Origin: Arthrobacter sp. CDRTa11 | GTDB taxonomy: Bacteria > Actinomycetota > Actinomycetes > Actinomycetales > Micrococcaceae | Assembly: GCF_026427775.1 (NCBI RefSeq) | Contig: NZ_CP044532.1 | Span: 2,046,001 to 2,110,000 of the forward strand | Direction of reading: 5' to 3' | Length of the DNA stretch: 64,000 bases | Shown here: positions 18,375 through 27,732 of the stretch, piece after piece | Layout: the number at the start of each line of letters is the position of its first letter | Numbering within the stretch: the stretch's first letter is position 1 | Program-made: the position numbers and the translations under genes | The notes under the pieces: generated by a model | Databases searched by the model: none | What the model was told of the DNA's origin: nothing | What the model saw: the letters and a program-made list of their open reading frames with translations, nothing else

Positions 18375-18483
18375 GGTGACTTCCTTGTCTTCAGTACCCT
18401 CATGGAGTGCGCGGGCTGTACGTCAGTTTGTTGGGTTAGATGGGCGGTAGCAGGCAGACGCAGGATGCGCCTCATGCGAATGT

Positions 18484-19455
18484 TCAGTGCTGGAAGATGA
18501 CCTTGCCGAAGATGTCGCCTTCGAGCATCTTTTGGAACCCGTCTCTGGCCTTTTCCAACGGATAGACGCTGTCGATCTCGGGACGCACGCCTGTGTTGGC
18601 CAGAAACTGGCTCAGCCTCACCAGCTCCTCCCGGGTGCCCATGGTTGATCCAATGATCCGCAATTGCATGAAGAACACCCTGCCCAGGTCAGCCGAGGGG
18701 GCGGCTCCGCTGGTAGCGCCGCAAGTGATAATTGTCCCGCCGGGATTCAATGACTTGAGGGAGTGGGACCACGTCGCTTCGCCGACAGTGTCAAAGACGA
18801 CGTCAACCCGCTCGGGTAGCCGCTCACCGGTGGCAAAGCATTCTGAGGCCCCCAGGACCAGTGCTTTCGCCTTCTTCTCGTCGCTGCGGCTGGTTGCCCA
18901 AACCCGGAAACCCGCTGCCTTGCCGAGCGAAATTAGGGCCGTGGCGACGCCACCGCCAGCGCCTTGGACCAGGATCGTTGATCCAGGCTGCACTTGCGAC
19001 ACGCTGAACAGCATTCGGTACGCCGTAAGCCAAGACGTGGGAAGTGCGGCCGCTTCAGCAAAGCTGAGCTCGGCAGGTTTAGGGACAAGGTTGCGGGCTG
19101 GAACCCAGACATAATCCGCCATAGTGCCGTGGTAGCGCTCAGACAGCAGCGAGCGTTTCGGGTCCAAGGTTTCGTCGCCGCGCCAATCAGGAGTGGATAC
19201 TACGCTATGAACAATGACTTCGTTTCCGTCATCGTCGACGCCGGCTCCGTCGCCACCCAGGACCATCGGCAGCTTGTCTGCCGCCAGTCCAACACCCTTT
19301 AGCGAGAAAATATCGTGGTGATTCAGGGCGGAAGTCTTTAGCTTGACACGCACGAATCCGGAAGGATTTCTGTCGTCAGGCAGCGGTAGTTCTCCAACTA
19401 CTAATCCTGACAGCGGATCCTCCGCCGAGAGGGAAGTTGCGTAAACGGCACGCAT
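18484..19455 (-). CDS. Zinc-independent medium-chain reductase (quinone reductase type)
   Basis: This 323-residue protein has the GroES-like N-domain (VRVKLKTSALNHHDIFSLKG) and a Rossmann domain with NADPH loop VQGAGGGVATALISLGKAAGFRVWATSRSDEK. The GHE zinc motif is replaced by GGDGAG and catalytic cysteines are missing, so it belongs to the zinc-free quinone or enoyl reductase branch. In an operon with hydroxyacyl-CoA hydrolase and MmsA it could reduce an enoyl-CoA or enal, in the manner of acrylyl-CoA reductase; that is an inference. It has short gaps to both neighbours. Confidence 0.85.
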   Translation of the reverse strand: MRAVYATSLSAEDPLSGLVVGELPLPDDRNPSGFVRVKLKTSALNHHDIFSLKGVGLAADKLPMVLGGDGAGVDDDGNEVIVHSVVSTPDWRGDETLDPKRSLLSERYHGTMADYVWVPARNLVPKPAELSFAEAAALPTSWLTAYRMLFSVSQVQPGSTILVQGAGGGVATALISLGKAAGFRVWATSRSDEKKAKALVLGASECFATGERLPERVDVVFDTVGEATWSHSLKSLNPGGTIITCGATSGAAPSADLGRVFFMQLRIIGSTMGTREELVRLSQFLANTGVRPEIDSVYPLEKARDGFQKMLEGDIFGKVIFQH

Positions 19456-19509
19456 TGCGGCTCCTTCTGTTGGTGGACTGAATCATTTGAGTCACGTCCG
19501 AGAATGTAT

Positions 19510-20529
19510 TTAGGCTTGCATCGGTTCCAAGAGGCGATCCAACGATTCTGTTGTGTTCTTCACCCATGCGGGATTCCGGTCCTTGTCGACTAGGACGGCA
19601 CGGACGCCCTCGATGAAGTCCTTGGATCCGGTAATGATCCTCGTCATTCGAAGCTCTGTCTGCAGGCATTCGGCCAAGGAACGTTGGCCGCCCCAGCGAA
19701 TCAGTGGAACCGTTATCTCCAGACTTTGAGGTGACAGGGATCGCATTTTTTCTATGACGGACCGAGACCAGGGGGTATCAACCGCTGTTAGTCGACTCTC
19801 GATGTCGCCAAGAGTCGGCGCACCGAAACACCAGTCAATTTCGGACCGATGATCGGCCAAGTGCCCTCCGGCCTCCGGCCGGGTCGTGTTGAGAGCTGCG
19901 AGTACCGTCGTTACCGGAGTGCCCCGCCGCTCGGCCAGCACATCCGGAACCGTGTCGATGATGTCAGAAGGGACGTAATGTGTGGCGAGGCCGCAGTAGA
20001 GGGCGTCCCGGTAGTCCATCTGGTGGCCGGTGAGGCCGAGGTACATACCCAAGGCCCCCGGTAACCTCGGAAGGAAGTAACTGGCGCCTACATCAGGGAA
20101 GAAGCCGATAGCCGTTTCCGGCATTGCCAGTGTGGCTCGTTCCGATACCACCCGGAATCGGCCGTGGATTGCCAGGCCCATCCCGCCGCCCATGCAAAGA
20201 CCGTTGATCAGTGAGATCACGGGCGTCGGATACGTCGCGATATAGGCGTTCATAGCGTATTCACGGGCGAAGAAGTCCTCAATCATGCTGACGTCGCCGT
20301 CCACAGATTGCTGGCGGATGTTTTTGATGTCTCCGCCTGCACAGAAGGCCTTGAGGGCGTCAGAGCGGATCAGAACGGCATCAAGGCGCTCCGGTTCCCA
20401 GGCCCTCAGTGTCGCGCTGATGGCCGTTACCATTGTTGTGTTTAGGGCGTTGTAAGCTGCTGGGCGGTTTAAGACGATGTGGCCTAGGCCTTCCGCCAGC
20501 GAAGACGTTACGAGCTCGTTGGTTGACAT
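19510..20529 (-). CDS. 3-hydroxyisobutyryl-CoA hydrolase family protein
   Basis: This 339-residue crotonase-superfamily protein is longer than simple hydratases and has the HIBYL-CoA hydrolase signatures: CAGGDIKNIRQ, INGLCMGGGMGLAIHGRFRV and MPETAIGFFPDVGASYFLPRLPG. The glutamate in PETAIGFFPDVG is the expected catalytic residue. It would release 3-hydroxyisobutyrate or 3-hydroxypropionate from the CoA ester. The start at ATG 20529 is chosen from the AGGAG upstream and the family N-terminus; an in-frame extension to 20631 would overlap the dehydrogenase gene. It lies 19 bp after that gene. Confidence 0.9.
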   Translation of the reverse strand: MSTNELVTSSLAEGLGHIVLNRPAAYNALNTTMVTAISATLRAWEPERLDAVLIRSDALKAFCAGGDIKNIRQQSVDGDVSMIEDFFAREYAMNAYIATYPTPVISLINGLCMGGGMGLAIHGRFRVVSERATLAMPETAIGFFPDVGASYFLPRLPGALGMYLGLTGHQMDYRDALYCGLATHYVPSDIIDTVPDVLAERRGTPVTTVLAALNTTRPEAGGHLADHRSEIDWCFGAPTLGDIESRLTAVDTPWSRSVIEKMRSLSPQSLEITVPLIRWGGQRSLAECLQTELRMTRIITGSKDFIEGVRAVLVDKDRNPAWVKNTTESLDRLLEPMQA

Positions 20530-20548
20530 CTCAGGGCTCCTGCCGTGG

Positions 20549-21709
20549 TCAGGCGTAGACCTGATCGAAGAGGGCAGCCACTTCCGTGACCTCGGGAACG
20601 ACGGGGTTATTTCCGGGGGATCCTGAATCAATGGCTTGCTGTGCCATCAAGGGGGTCAGCTTCTTCCATTCCTGCTCATTGATGCCGTAGGAGCGCGGTG
20701 TGGGCACGGCCAGATCCGTGGCCAAGTTCCGCAAGCGCTCGACCAATTTGTCAGCTGCGAGTCGGTCCGGGTCTGAGTCGGATGCACACATCAATGCCCG
20801 GGCACATTCGGCATAGCGCGGGATCGCGGAGCCAACAGAGAATTCCGTGACCACAGGGAGGAGCATGGCTATCGACATCCCATGGGCAACGTGAAAATGA
20901 GCCCCCAGCGGCCGGGCCATGCCGTGGACCAGCGCGACACTCGAATTAGAAAATGCCATGCCCGCCTGTGTAGATGCGTACATCATGGCCTCGCGGGCAG
21001 ACCGATCCTGGCCGTCGACATAGGCACGTTCGAGGTTTCCCGCTATCGAGTTGATCGCCTTCAAAGCCAGTAGGTCTGAAAAATTGTTGGCTTTTCGACT
21101 GACGTAAGCCTCTATGGCGTGCGTCAGAGCGTCGATGCCTGTGTCAGCTGTGAGCCGTGCGGGCATCGACAAGGTCAATTCGAAGTCGACGATTGCCGCC
21201 ACAGGGAGGAAGGCAGACCCAATGCAGAGCATCTTCTCATCCGTTTTGCTGTCGGTGATGATGGTGAACTGAGTAGCTTCCGAACCGGTTCCCGCCGTGG
21301 TCGGGACGGCAAAAATTGGAAGCGCTGGCCCGGAGTTGATCTTCGGGGCCTTGTAGTCGCGCATTTCCCCACCTTGGGCCACGAGCAGTGCTATTGCTTT
21401 GGCACTGTCCATGGGGCTGCCTCCGCCGAAACCAATTACACAATCAGCGTTGTGGTCCTGTGCTAGACGGACTCCAACCCACAGCGAGTCCGTCGTGGGG
21501 TCCGGCACTGTTTCAGAGAAGAGACAAGGCTCCAGGCCGCAGGCCGACAGGGAGGCAATCAGATTCTCCGCTGCTCCGCTCTGGACCATGAATGCGTCCG
21601 TGACCAGCAGGGGCCGTCGGTAGCCCATGCTGCCTATGAGGGTGCCTAGTTCGGCAACGGACCCGCCGCCGACGCGCAGGGCGCGGGGGAGTGTAACGGC
21701 AGAAATCAT
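20549..21709 (-). CDS. Iron-containing (group III) alcohol dehydrogenase
   Basis: This 386-residue protein has the NAD-binding GGGS (95-98) and metal ligands D193, H197, H262 and H276 (GIDALTHAIE; VHGMARPLGA; VAHGMSIAM). It probably oxidises a short hydroxy acid such as 3-hydroxypropionate or 3-hydroxyisobutyrate to the semialdehyde that MmsA uses. Fe-ADHs fill this role in some acrylate/DMSP pathways (DddB). It is the first gene leftward from the LysR-controlled region, so its promoter should lie in 21710-21994. The substrate is inferred from neighbours. Confidence 0.92.
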   Translation of the reverse strand: MISAVTLPRALRVGGGSVAELGTLIGSMGYRRPLLVTDAFMVQSGAAENLIASLSACGLEPCLFSETVPDPTTDSLWVGVRLAQDHNADCVIGFGGGSPMDSAKAIALLVAQGGEMRDYKAPKINSGPALPIFAVPTTAGTGSEATQFTIITDSKTDEKMLCIGSAFLPVAAIVDFELTLSMPARLTADTGIDALTHAIEAYVSRKANNFSDLLALKAINSIAGNLERAYVDGQDRSAREAMMYASTQAGMAFSNSSVALVHGMARPLGAHFHVAHGMSIAMLLPVVTEFSVGSAIPRYAECARALMCASDSDPDRLAADKLVERLRNLATDLAVPTPRSYGINEQEWKKLTPLMAQQAIDSGSPGNNPVVPEVTEVAALFDQVYA

Positions 21710-21872
21710 CTAAACCTCCGGATTGGTCGGGCCCTAGTCGGTCTTGGTTCAAGCCTCTGAGGGCACCTACGGAGAGTCGCTGCATACTAGGGTCACCACG
21801 ACTCTCAAAACGTGATGCTTGCTACAGCGAGTCTGATCTGAACGCATTCCGATTACAATGGCCAAGTTGCCA

Positions 21873-21893
21873 CACTGCAGTGCAATTATGCAC
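21873..21893. promoter_or_regulatory. LysR-type operator candidate in the divergent region
   Basis: Two overlapping dyads are present: CACTGCAGTG (21873-21882) and GTGCA-ATTA-TGCAC (21880-21893). They lie between the Fe-alcohol dehydrogenase and lysR start codons. The second dyad is repeated as TGTGCA-TGAA-TGCACA at 23088-23103 upstream of the transporter operon, which suggests one regulator for both directions. Confidence 0.65.
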
Positions 21894-21994
21894 ACTTAGG
21901 AAACCATGCTGGATCGCCATGTCTCCCACCTTGGCCTTAATGAAGAGACTATGGTCAACGCAAAACTGACTCCATATGAAGGTGGGGCTAACAC

Positions 21995-22876
21995 GTGATT
22001 TCCGCCGATGACATGAGCTACTTTCTCCAGGTCGCCCGTCACCAACGGTTGACCCTCGCTGGTCATGCCCTGGGGGTGAATCACACGACTGTCGGCCGAC
22101 GCATAGCAAAGCTGGAGTCTGATCTCGGTGTACGGCTTTTTAGTCGCCGAAGCAGCGGATGGGTGTTGACGGAGGCTGGCGATCGGCTCCTCGTCCACGC
22201 CGAAACGATCGAGGATGCCCTCAACGCGGCATGCAATGTTTCCGAGCAGCAGCACGCCCTCAGCGGTTCCGTTCGCATCGTCACACCAGACGGCTTTGGC
22301 GCGTTCCTGCTGGCACCGGGGCTCGGTCCCCTCCGCAGCAAGCACCCGGATCTGACGTTGGAAATCATGACCTCAAGCCAAAAGTCATCCTTTACGACCC
22401 GGGAATTCGACATTGCCGTAGTCCTGCTGGAACCTTCGCCACGCGCTGTCTGGAGCCGGCCGCTTCTCGGCTACACGTTGGGTCTATATGCTTCTCGCGA
22501 ATACCTTGCCCGTTACCCGGAGATCAAGACGGTTGAGGACCTGCACGCCCATACACTCATCTTCTACGTCGACGAGACATTGGACATTGACCCCCTGAGA
22601 ATCATGAGTGAAATCCTTCCAGGCTATTCGGCAAAGATTCAGATTAACAACATCACAGGACACTGGAAGGCAACCGCCGCCGGCCTGGGCATCGCCCCCC
22701 TGCCCAGCTACATAGGCGATGCCGATGAGAACCTCGTTCGGGTCCTGCCGGGCGAAGTCGAAGTACGCCGAACGTACTGGATTGTCGTACCGCGGGGACT
22801 TCTCAGGCTGCCAAGAGTACGGGCGGCAGCAGAGTTGATCCAGGCCATAGCCCTGGAACATTCAACGGATGACTAA
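21995..22876 (+). CDS. LysR-family transcriptional regulator
   Basis: This 293-residue protein has an N-terminal winged HTH (MSYFLQVARHQRLTLAGHALGVNHTTVGRRIAKLESDLGVRLFSRRSSGWVLTEAGDRLL in pieces) and a substrate-binding domain that senses a small molecule (GAFLLAPGLGPLRSKHPDLTL onward). The start is GTG 21995, preceded by GAAGGTGGGG. It is divergent from the four-gene leftward operon and stands before the six-gene rightward operon. It probably activates both when the substrate or a CoA intermediate is present, through the GTGCA-N4-TGCAC sites. The inducer is not known. Confidence 0.9.
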   Translation: MISADDMSYFLQVARHQRLTLAGHALGVNHTTVGRRIAKLESDLGVRLFSRRSSGWVLTEAGDRLLVHAETIEDALNAACNVSEQQHALSGSVRIVTPDGFGAFLLAPGLGPLRSKHPDLTLEIMTSSQKSSFTTREFDIAVVLLEPSPRAVWSRPLLGYTLGLYASREYLARYPEIKTVEDLHAHTLIFYVDETLDIDPLRIMSEILPGYSAKIQINNITGHWKATAAGLGIAPLPSYIGDADENLVRVLPGEVEVRRTYWIVVPRGLLRLPRVRAAAELIQAIALEHSTDD

Positions 22877-23311
22877 CGGCCCGGAGGCCAGCCCGATGAC
22901 GCCCCACAAGGCAGTGCCGCAAGCATTCCGCTGACCGAGGTCATGGTAACGACGGGATTCCTGGGCGGCGCGTTGTGACCATGGAGATGGCGGCATCGGC
23001 GGACCGGAAACGCGAAACGCACCCGTCAAAAAAGTCTTTCTGTGATCCCAACGCATCCACGACCACTGCAAGACGACGGTCACTGAGTGTGCATGAATGC
23101 ACAGCAAAGTGCTCATTTGGTTCTTGTCTTGAGTCGCAAAAGGCAAGAGACTCAACTCACAATGACTCTTGCGCTCCACCCGCCGCTGTTGTCCGAACTC
23201 CGACAACACGGTCAAATGCCCGAAGGAACAAAGCCGTTCTTCTCGGCGACATCACTCCCTGAATGCCCGTCTGCGTTTCCTCGCAGAGCATTCTCATTGA
23301 AAGTAGGGGTA
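22877..23311 (+). promoter_or_regulatory. Long leader upstream of the transporter operon
   Basis: This 435-bp stretch has no convincing gene. It contains the LysR-type dyad TGTGCA-TGAA-TGCACA (23088-23103), an inverted repeat TTGAGTC/GACTCAA (23129-23155) and another TGTTGTC/GACAACA (23187-23193 and 23202-23208). The long untranslated leader suggests regulation beyond a simple promoter. An in-frame extension of the transporter gene through this stretch is rejected because it crosses the operator. Confidence 0.55.
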
Positions 23312-24676
23312 ATGCCTGAAAGTTACACCCCCGTAGCCGGGGATAAAAGTAAGAAAACTGCCCGCAAGTCTGCCATCGGCAGTCTCATCGGTACGTCCAT
23401 TGAATGGTACGACTACTTTTTGTACGGAACAGCGGCGGCGGTAGTCTTCGGCCCGCTGTTCTTCCCAGGAGCAGATCCTCTGGTCGGACTCATGGCCTCA
23501 TTCGGTGCCCTCGCCGTCGGCTTCCTTGCCCGTCCCGTGGGCGGCATCGTTGCAGGCCATGTCGGGGACCGTATTGGCAGAAAAGCTATGCTCGTTGCTT
23601 CGCTGCTCATCATGGGTGTCAGCACAACCCTCATCGGGTTGCTCCCCACCTACGCCCAACTCGGATTCTGGGCCCCAGCACTCCTCCTCCTCCTCCGGCT
23701 GGTCCAAGGGTTCGGAGCAGGGGCAGAATGGGGCGGCGCTGCCCTGATGTCTGTAGAACACGCTACTGCCAAAAAACGTGGGTTCTACGGCAGTTTTACC
23801 CAGATCGGCGTCCCTATTGGCATGCTCCTAGCAACCGGTTCATTCGCGTTGGCGCGCACAGTGTTCAACAACGAAACATTCTTGGCCTGGGGCTGGCGTG
23901 TGCCCTTCCTTGCCAGCGCCTTTTTGATTGGCGTCGGCCTGGTTATCCGGCTGAAGCTCGAGGATCCTCCGAAGTTCAAGGAGATGAAAGAGCAAAACAC
24001 GCTGTCCAGTCGGCCCATTGTCGACATGTATCGCAACGAAAAGCGGAACATGTGGCTGGCCACGGGTATGCGAATCTCGCAGAACGCCGTCTATTACCTC
24101 TACACCGTTTTCGCCGTTGCCTACATCGGCCGATCCCTGGGATCGGACAACAACACATCGCTGGTCGCAGTGATGATTGCCTCCGCGCTGGGCATCATTT
24201 CCACCCCGATCTGGGGCGCCTTGTCGGATCGTTTCGGGCGGCGACGTCTCTACATATTCGGCTCCGTGGGGAGCGGACTGTTCGTCATGCCGTTCTTCAT
24301 GCTGGCAGACACCGGTAATCCAGTCCTGATCGTTGTCGCTATGGTGCTGGGAATCAACTTTTTCCATGACGCAATGTACGGGCCCCAGGCAGCCTTTTTT
24401 TCCGAGCTGTTTTCGACAGGGGTCCGGTATAGCGGTGCATCCATCAGCTACTCGCTCGGATCTGTGTTCGGCGGCGGGTTCTCCCCGCTCATCGCAACCG
24501 CCCTACTGGCACTGGGCGGCGGGAATCCCTGGCTGATTGTCGCGTACTTCCTCTTCCTTAGTTGCATCACCGTCGTCTGCGCCTATCTGGCCCCGGAAAC
24601 AAACCTCCGAGACATCGACGATGACACGGAACTCGGAAGAACGGTGCCGGAAGCATCGCACCAGCCAACACACTGA
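23312..24676 (+). CDS. MHS-family MFS proton symporter for an organic acid
   Basis: This 454-residue protein has twelve membrane helices and the metabolite:H+ symporter signatures SLIGTSIEWYDYFLYGTAAAVVFGPLFFP and GHVGDRIGRKAM, then PIWGALSDRFGRRRLY. This subfamily (ProP, ShiA, KgtP relatives) imports organic acids or betaines across the plasma membrane. The start at ATG 23312 is supported by AGGGG just upstream. It leads the rightward catabolic operon and is probably the uptake system for the acid that the downstream ligase activates. The exact substrate is unknown. Confidence 0.92.
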   Translation: MPESYTPVAGDKSKKTARKSAIGSLIGTSIEWYDYFLYGTAAAVVFGPLFFPGADPLVGLMASFGALAVGFLARPVGGIVAGHVGDRIGRKAMLVASLLIMGVSTTLIGLLPTYAQLGFWAPALLLLLRLVQGFGAGAEWGGAALMSVEHATAKKRGFYGSFTQIGVPIGMLLATGSFALARTVFNNETFLAWGWRVPFLASAFLIGVGLVIRLKLEDPPKFKEMKEQNTLSSRPIVDMYRNEKRNMWLATGMRISQNAVYYLYTVFAVAYIGRSLGSDNNTSLVAVMIASALGIISTPIWGALSDRFGRRRLYIFGSVGSGLFVMPFFMLADTGNPVLIVVAMVLGINFFHDAMYGPQAAFFSELFSTGVRYSGASISYSLGSVFGGGFSPLIATALLALGGGNPWLIVAYFLFLSCITVVCAYLAPETNLRDIDDDTELGRTVPEASHQPTH

Positions 24677-24736
24677 CGGTGCACCCGCCCAAATACCCAG
24701 GAATGACCACAAATCACACTCAACGAGGAGATACAC

Positions 24737-25288
24737 ATGATCAACGGCGTAGACCAAGATGCCCTGTTCGCCACCATCGACGCGGTGAAGAACCGGCCGG
24801 AACTCGCACAGGTTTCATTCAACCTCACTTCTGAATGGCTCCAGGGTTGCCGCCAGCGCGCCACCACTGGTGACATCATCCAGAACGGAAATGTCGTCGA
24901 ATCCCGCGAGGCGACTTACGTTCTCGAATCTGATGAGCCAGTGGCCCTGCTCGGCACGGACATGGCTGCAAGCCCGGCGGAATTCATCCTCCACGCGCTG
25001 GCCGGCTGCTACGCGGTGACGTACGCCGCGAACGCAACCGTCAACAACATCGAGCTCAGTTCACTCCGCCTTGAAATGACTACGGACATTGATCTCCAGG
25101 GTTTCCTCAACTTGAACGCCGACGTCCGTCCAGGCCTTCAGCAGATCCGCATCCAGGTCCATGCGTCTTCTCCCAATGCTTCACAGGAACGTCTGGAAGA
25201 GCTTACGAAGATTGTGGAGGAACGTTCCCCCATCCGGGATACGCTGGCGGGTCCTGTCGAGGTCCAGACGACGCTGGTAAAGCACTGA
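24737..25288 (+). CDS. OsmC-like protein
   Basis: This 183-residue protein has the OsmC/Ohr fold (EATYVLESDEPVALLGTDMAASPAEFILHALAGCYAVTYAANA), with the peroxidatic-type cysteine at C91. The second conserved cysteine of true peroxidases is not seen, and the only other cysteine is C38, so peroxide reduction is uncertain. ATG follows a strong GAGGAGA. The stop is two bases before the next ATG, so it is cotranslated with the acyl-CoA ligase. It may protect against a reactive enal or acrylyl thioester; this is inferred from context. Confidence 0.85.
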   Translation: MINGVDQDALFATIDAVKNRPELAQVSFNLTSEWLQGCRQRATTGDIIQNGNVVESREATYVLESDEPVALLGTDMAASPAEFILHALAGCYAVTYAANATVNNIELSSLRLEMTTDIDLQGFLNLNADVRPGLQQIRIQVHASSPNASQERLEELTKIVEERSPIRDTLAGPVEVQTTLVKH

Positions 25289-25290
25289 CC

Positions 25291-26874
25291 ATGTTCCCTT
25301 TGACGCTTCATCACCTGCTGTGGAGGATGCTGACCGTCCACCCGACGTCAGAGGTCGTCACAGTCACGGGACCGGTAAATGACCTTCGATCAACCAGATG
25401 CACTTATGAACAGCTGGCATGGCGTATAGAAGCTCTGACGCACGGACTCAGGGACGAGATCGAACTTGGCCCCGGCGACACGGTAACCGTACTTGGCTGG
25501 AACGACCAGCAGCACCTGGAACTGCTTCTGGCCGTTCCACTGACCGGCGCAAAGGTCAGCAGCATCAACCTCCGCCTCGGAGGGGAGACACTGTCCCATC
25601 TTGCCCGCAATCCCCGGCCGAAGGCGGTTGTCGTAAGCAGCGACCTCTTTGAGCATCCTGCCGTTGGACCAGCCATAGATGCACTGGTTGAAGAAATGCG
25701 CAGCACCGGTGTCATCATTGTTGCCATCACGCCTCCAGGCGGAAGGCCATCTGCTCCTGAAACGATCTCGTACGAGTCGCTGATCCACGCCAATCTTGGT
25801 CGCCGTTGGGAAGAAGTCCTGGAGGATGAGAATGCTCCTGCGTTCATCTTCCACACCAGTGGAACGACGGGTCTGCCCAAGAGCTACGAGGTCACGCACA
25901 GGGCCGCTGTTCTGCATTGCCTCAGCCAGGCGACAGTAGAAGCAACCGGACTGTCCAGCAAGGACCGGGTCCTCCCCCTTGCGCCCTTCTTCCATGTAAA
26001 CGGCTGGGGGCTGCCCCTGACTGCTGCACTCACGGGCGCATCCCTGGTTTTGTCCGGCGGAGATCTGACTCCGGCCCGGATAGCGAACGTCATGCAAAAG
26101 GAGAACGTCACCGTAGCAGCTGCTGTGCCAACCGTCTGGTTCGATGTTTGCGCGGCCATTGAGCGCGGCGAGGCAGTTCGACCCATGGCCCTGCGGGAAG
26201 TTCTTACGGGCGGCAGCCCGCTCCCGGAGTCTGTTTGGAAGAGCATCCGGTCAACCCTGGGCGCTGGTGTCGCCACCGCTTGGGGAATGACAGAAACCAT
26301 GGCGTGCAGCACATATGAACGGGAGCGCCCACACGAACGCGCCGGCAAACCGATTCCGCTGGTCGAACTCGGCCTTCACAAGACAGTGCCATCGACCGCC
26401 GGACTGGATACCCCGCAGGGTCGGCTGCGGGTTAGGGGGCCCTTCGTCATCGGCAACACAGCGGAACCCGGCGCCTGGTTCATGACAGGGGACATAGCGA
26501 CCATCGACGCAGATGGTTCACTGACACTTCGGGACCGAGAGAACGACCTCATCAAATCCGGGGGCGAGTGGATCGCACCTGCGGAAATGGAACAAGGTCT
26601 CTGCACACATCCCAATGTGGTCGCGGCGGCAGTGATCCCTGTAAGCCACCCGAAATGGATCGAACGACCCAGAGCCTTCGTCGTCCTCAACAGAGAACCG
26701 GATGTCGGGGAATTGATTGAGGAAGCCCTCACCGCGCACCTGGCCCAGGCCTTCCCACGCTGGTGGCTTCCGGACCAAATCGTCATTGTTGACGAACTCC
26801 CCACCACTGCGGTCGGCAAAATCGACAAGCGCTCCCTCCGGAAAATTGCAGAATCCCAGAAAGAAAAGGTGTAG
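25291..26874 (+). CDS. AMP-forming acyl-CoA synthetase
   Basis: This 527-residue ligase activates a carboxylic acid to its CoA ester with ATP, giving AMP and PPi. The signature motifs are FHTSGTTGLPKSY (P-loop), AWGMTET, GDIATIDADGSLTLRDRENDLIKSGGEW in pieces, and the C-terminal catalytic lysine segment TAVGKIDKRSLRK. The overall style is that of the AlkK/medium-chain group. It lies between the OsmC-like gene and two enoyl-CoA hydratases. It would feed the pathway after uptake, and its AMP product may explain the adenylate kinase gene in the same operon. Confidence 0.93.
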   Translation: MFPLTLHHLLWRMLTVHPTSEVVTVTGPVNDLRSTRCTYEQLAWRIEALTHGLRDEIELGPGDTVTVLGWNDQQHLELLLAVPLTGAKVSSINLRLGGETLSHLARNPRPKAVVVSSDLFEHPAVGPAIDALVEEMRSTGVIIVAITPPGGRPSAPETISYESLIHANLGRRWEEVLEDENAPAFIFHTSGTTGLPKSYEVTHRAAVLHCLSQATVEATGLSSKDRVLPLAPFFHVNGWGLPLTAALTGASLVLSGGDLTPARIANVMQKENVTVAAAVPTVWFDVCAAIERGEAVRPMALREVLTGGSPLPESVWKSIRSTLGAGVATAWGMTETMACSTYERERPHERAGKPIPLVELGLHKTVPSTAGLDTPQGRLRVRGPFVIGNTAEPGAWFMTGDIATIDADGSLTLRDRENDLIKSGGEWIAPAEMEQGLCTHPNVVAAAVIPVSHPKWIERPRAFVVLNREPDVGELIEEALTAHLAQAFPRWWLPDQIVIVDELPTTAVGKIDKRSLRKIAESQKEKV

Positions 26875-26877
26875 GTA

Positions 26878-27699
26878 ATGGAAATCAACGAATTCATCAC
26901 CCGAAAAGACGTGGATGGCATCGCATGGATCACCATGGAGAGGCCGAAGAAGTTGAACGCTCTCTCCACGGGCCTCATGGGGGAGCTGTCCGCAGTTCTT
27001 ACCGAAGTAGAGAACGATTCGTCGGTAAAAGTCGTCGTTCTCGCCGGAACTGACAAGTCCTTCAGCGTGGGCTACGACATCGCCGAAGAGGTGGAACTGG
27101 GGGTTTCGACAGCCGAACAGTGGCACGCGGGCCTGACAAACAATGTGGGCCTTACCATGCAGATATGGGCCCTTTCCAAGCCTGTCATCGGTGCAGTCTC
27201 CGGCTGGGCTTTGGCGGGCGGCTGTGAACTGGCCATGGCCTGCGACATGCTGATCGCCACCGAGGACGCCCAGTTCGGCGAGCCCGAAATCCGATTCGGA
27301 TCCGGCCCCGTTACCCTGCTCATGCCCTTTGTTCTTGGCCAGAAGAAGACCAATGAACTCCTCTTTACCGGCGATGTTATCGACGCTGAAACAGCGCTGG
27401 CCCTTGGCTTGGTCAACAAAGTCGTGCCGGCAGATCAGCTAACCCAGGTCGTGGAACAGCTGGCACGTAAGGTGGCGCTGACTCCTCTGCCGGTGCTGCG
27501 CTTTACGAAGTTGGCGCTCAACCGTGCCTACGAAGCAATGGGGCTACGGGAAGCAGTCAAGTCGAATCTCGACATCGCCGCGGTTCTGAATTCTGTGCAC
27601 AGCATCGAGCGCCAGGAGTTCACTGAACTGGTCGCATCCAAGGGACTGGGTGCTGCCTTGGCTTGGCGCGACGAACGCTACGGGTCCCTCGAAGGCTAA
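26878..27699 (+). CDS. Enoyl-CoA hydratase/isomerase family protein (first copy)
   Basis: This 273-residue crotonase has the CoA oxyanion-hole segments DKSFSVGYDIAEE and SGWALAGGCELAMACDMLIA, then FGEPEIRFGSGPVTLLMPFVLG. The second glutamate position expected for hydration (GIxPGxGGTQR in typical hydratases) is replaced by RFGSGPVTLL, so it may be an isomerase, hydrolase or altered-substrate hydratase rather than a standard hydratase. AAGGTG precedes the ATG. It is in a tight operon with the ligase. It is clearly different from the second copy at 27733. Confidence 0.88.
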   Translation: MEINEFITRKDVDGIAWITMERPKKLNALSTGLMGELSAVLTEVENDSSVKVVVLAGTDKSFSVGYDIAEEVELGVSTAEQWHAGLTNNVGLTMQIWALSKPVIGAVSGWALAGGCELAMACDMLIATEDAQFGEPEIRFGSGPVTLLMPFVLGQKKTNELLFTGDVIDAETALALGLVNKVVPADQLTQVVEQLARKVALTPLPVLRFTKLALNRAYEAMGLREAVKSNLDIAAVLNSVHSIERQEFTELVASKGLGAALAWRDERYGSLEG

Positions 27700-27732
27700 T
27701 GACGTCCGCTCAGACACCACGGGAGAAGCAAA

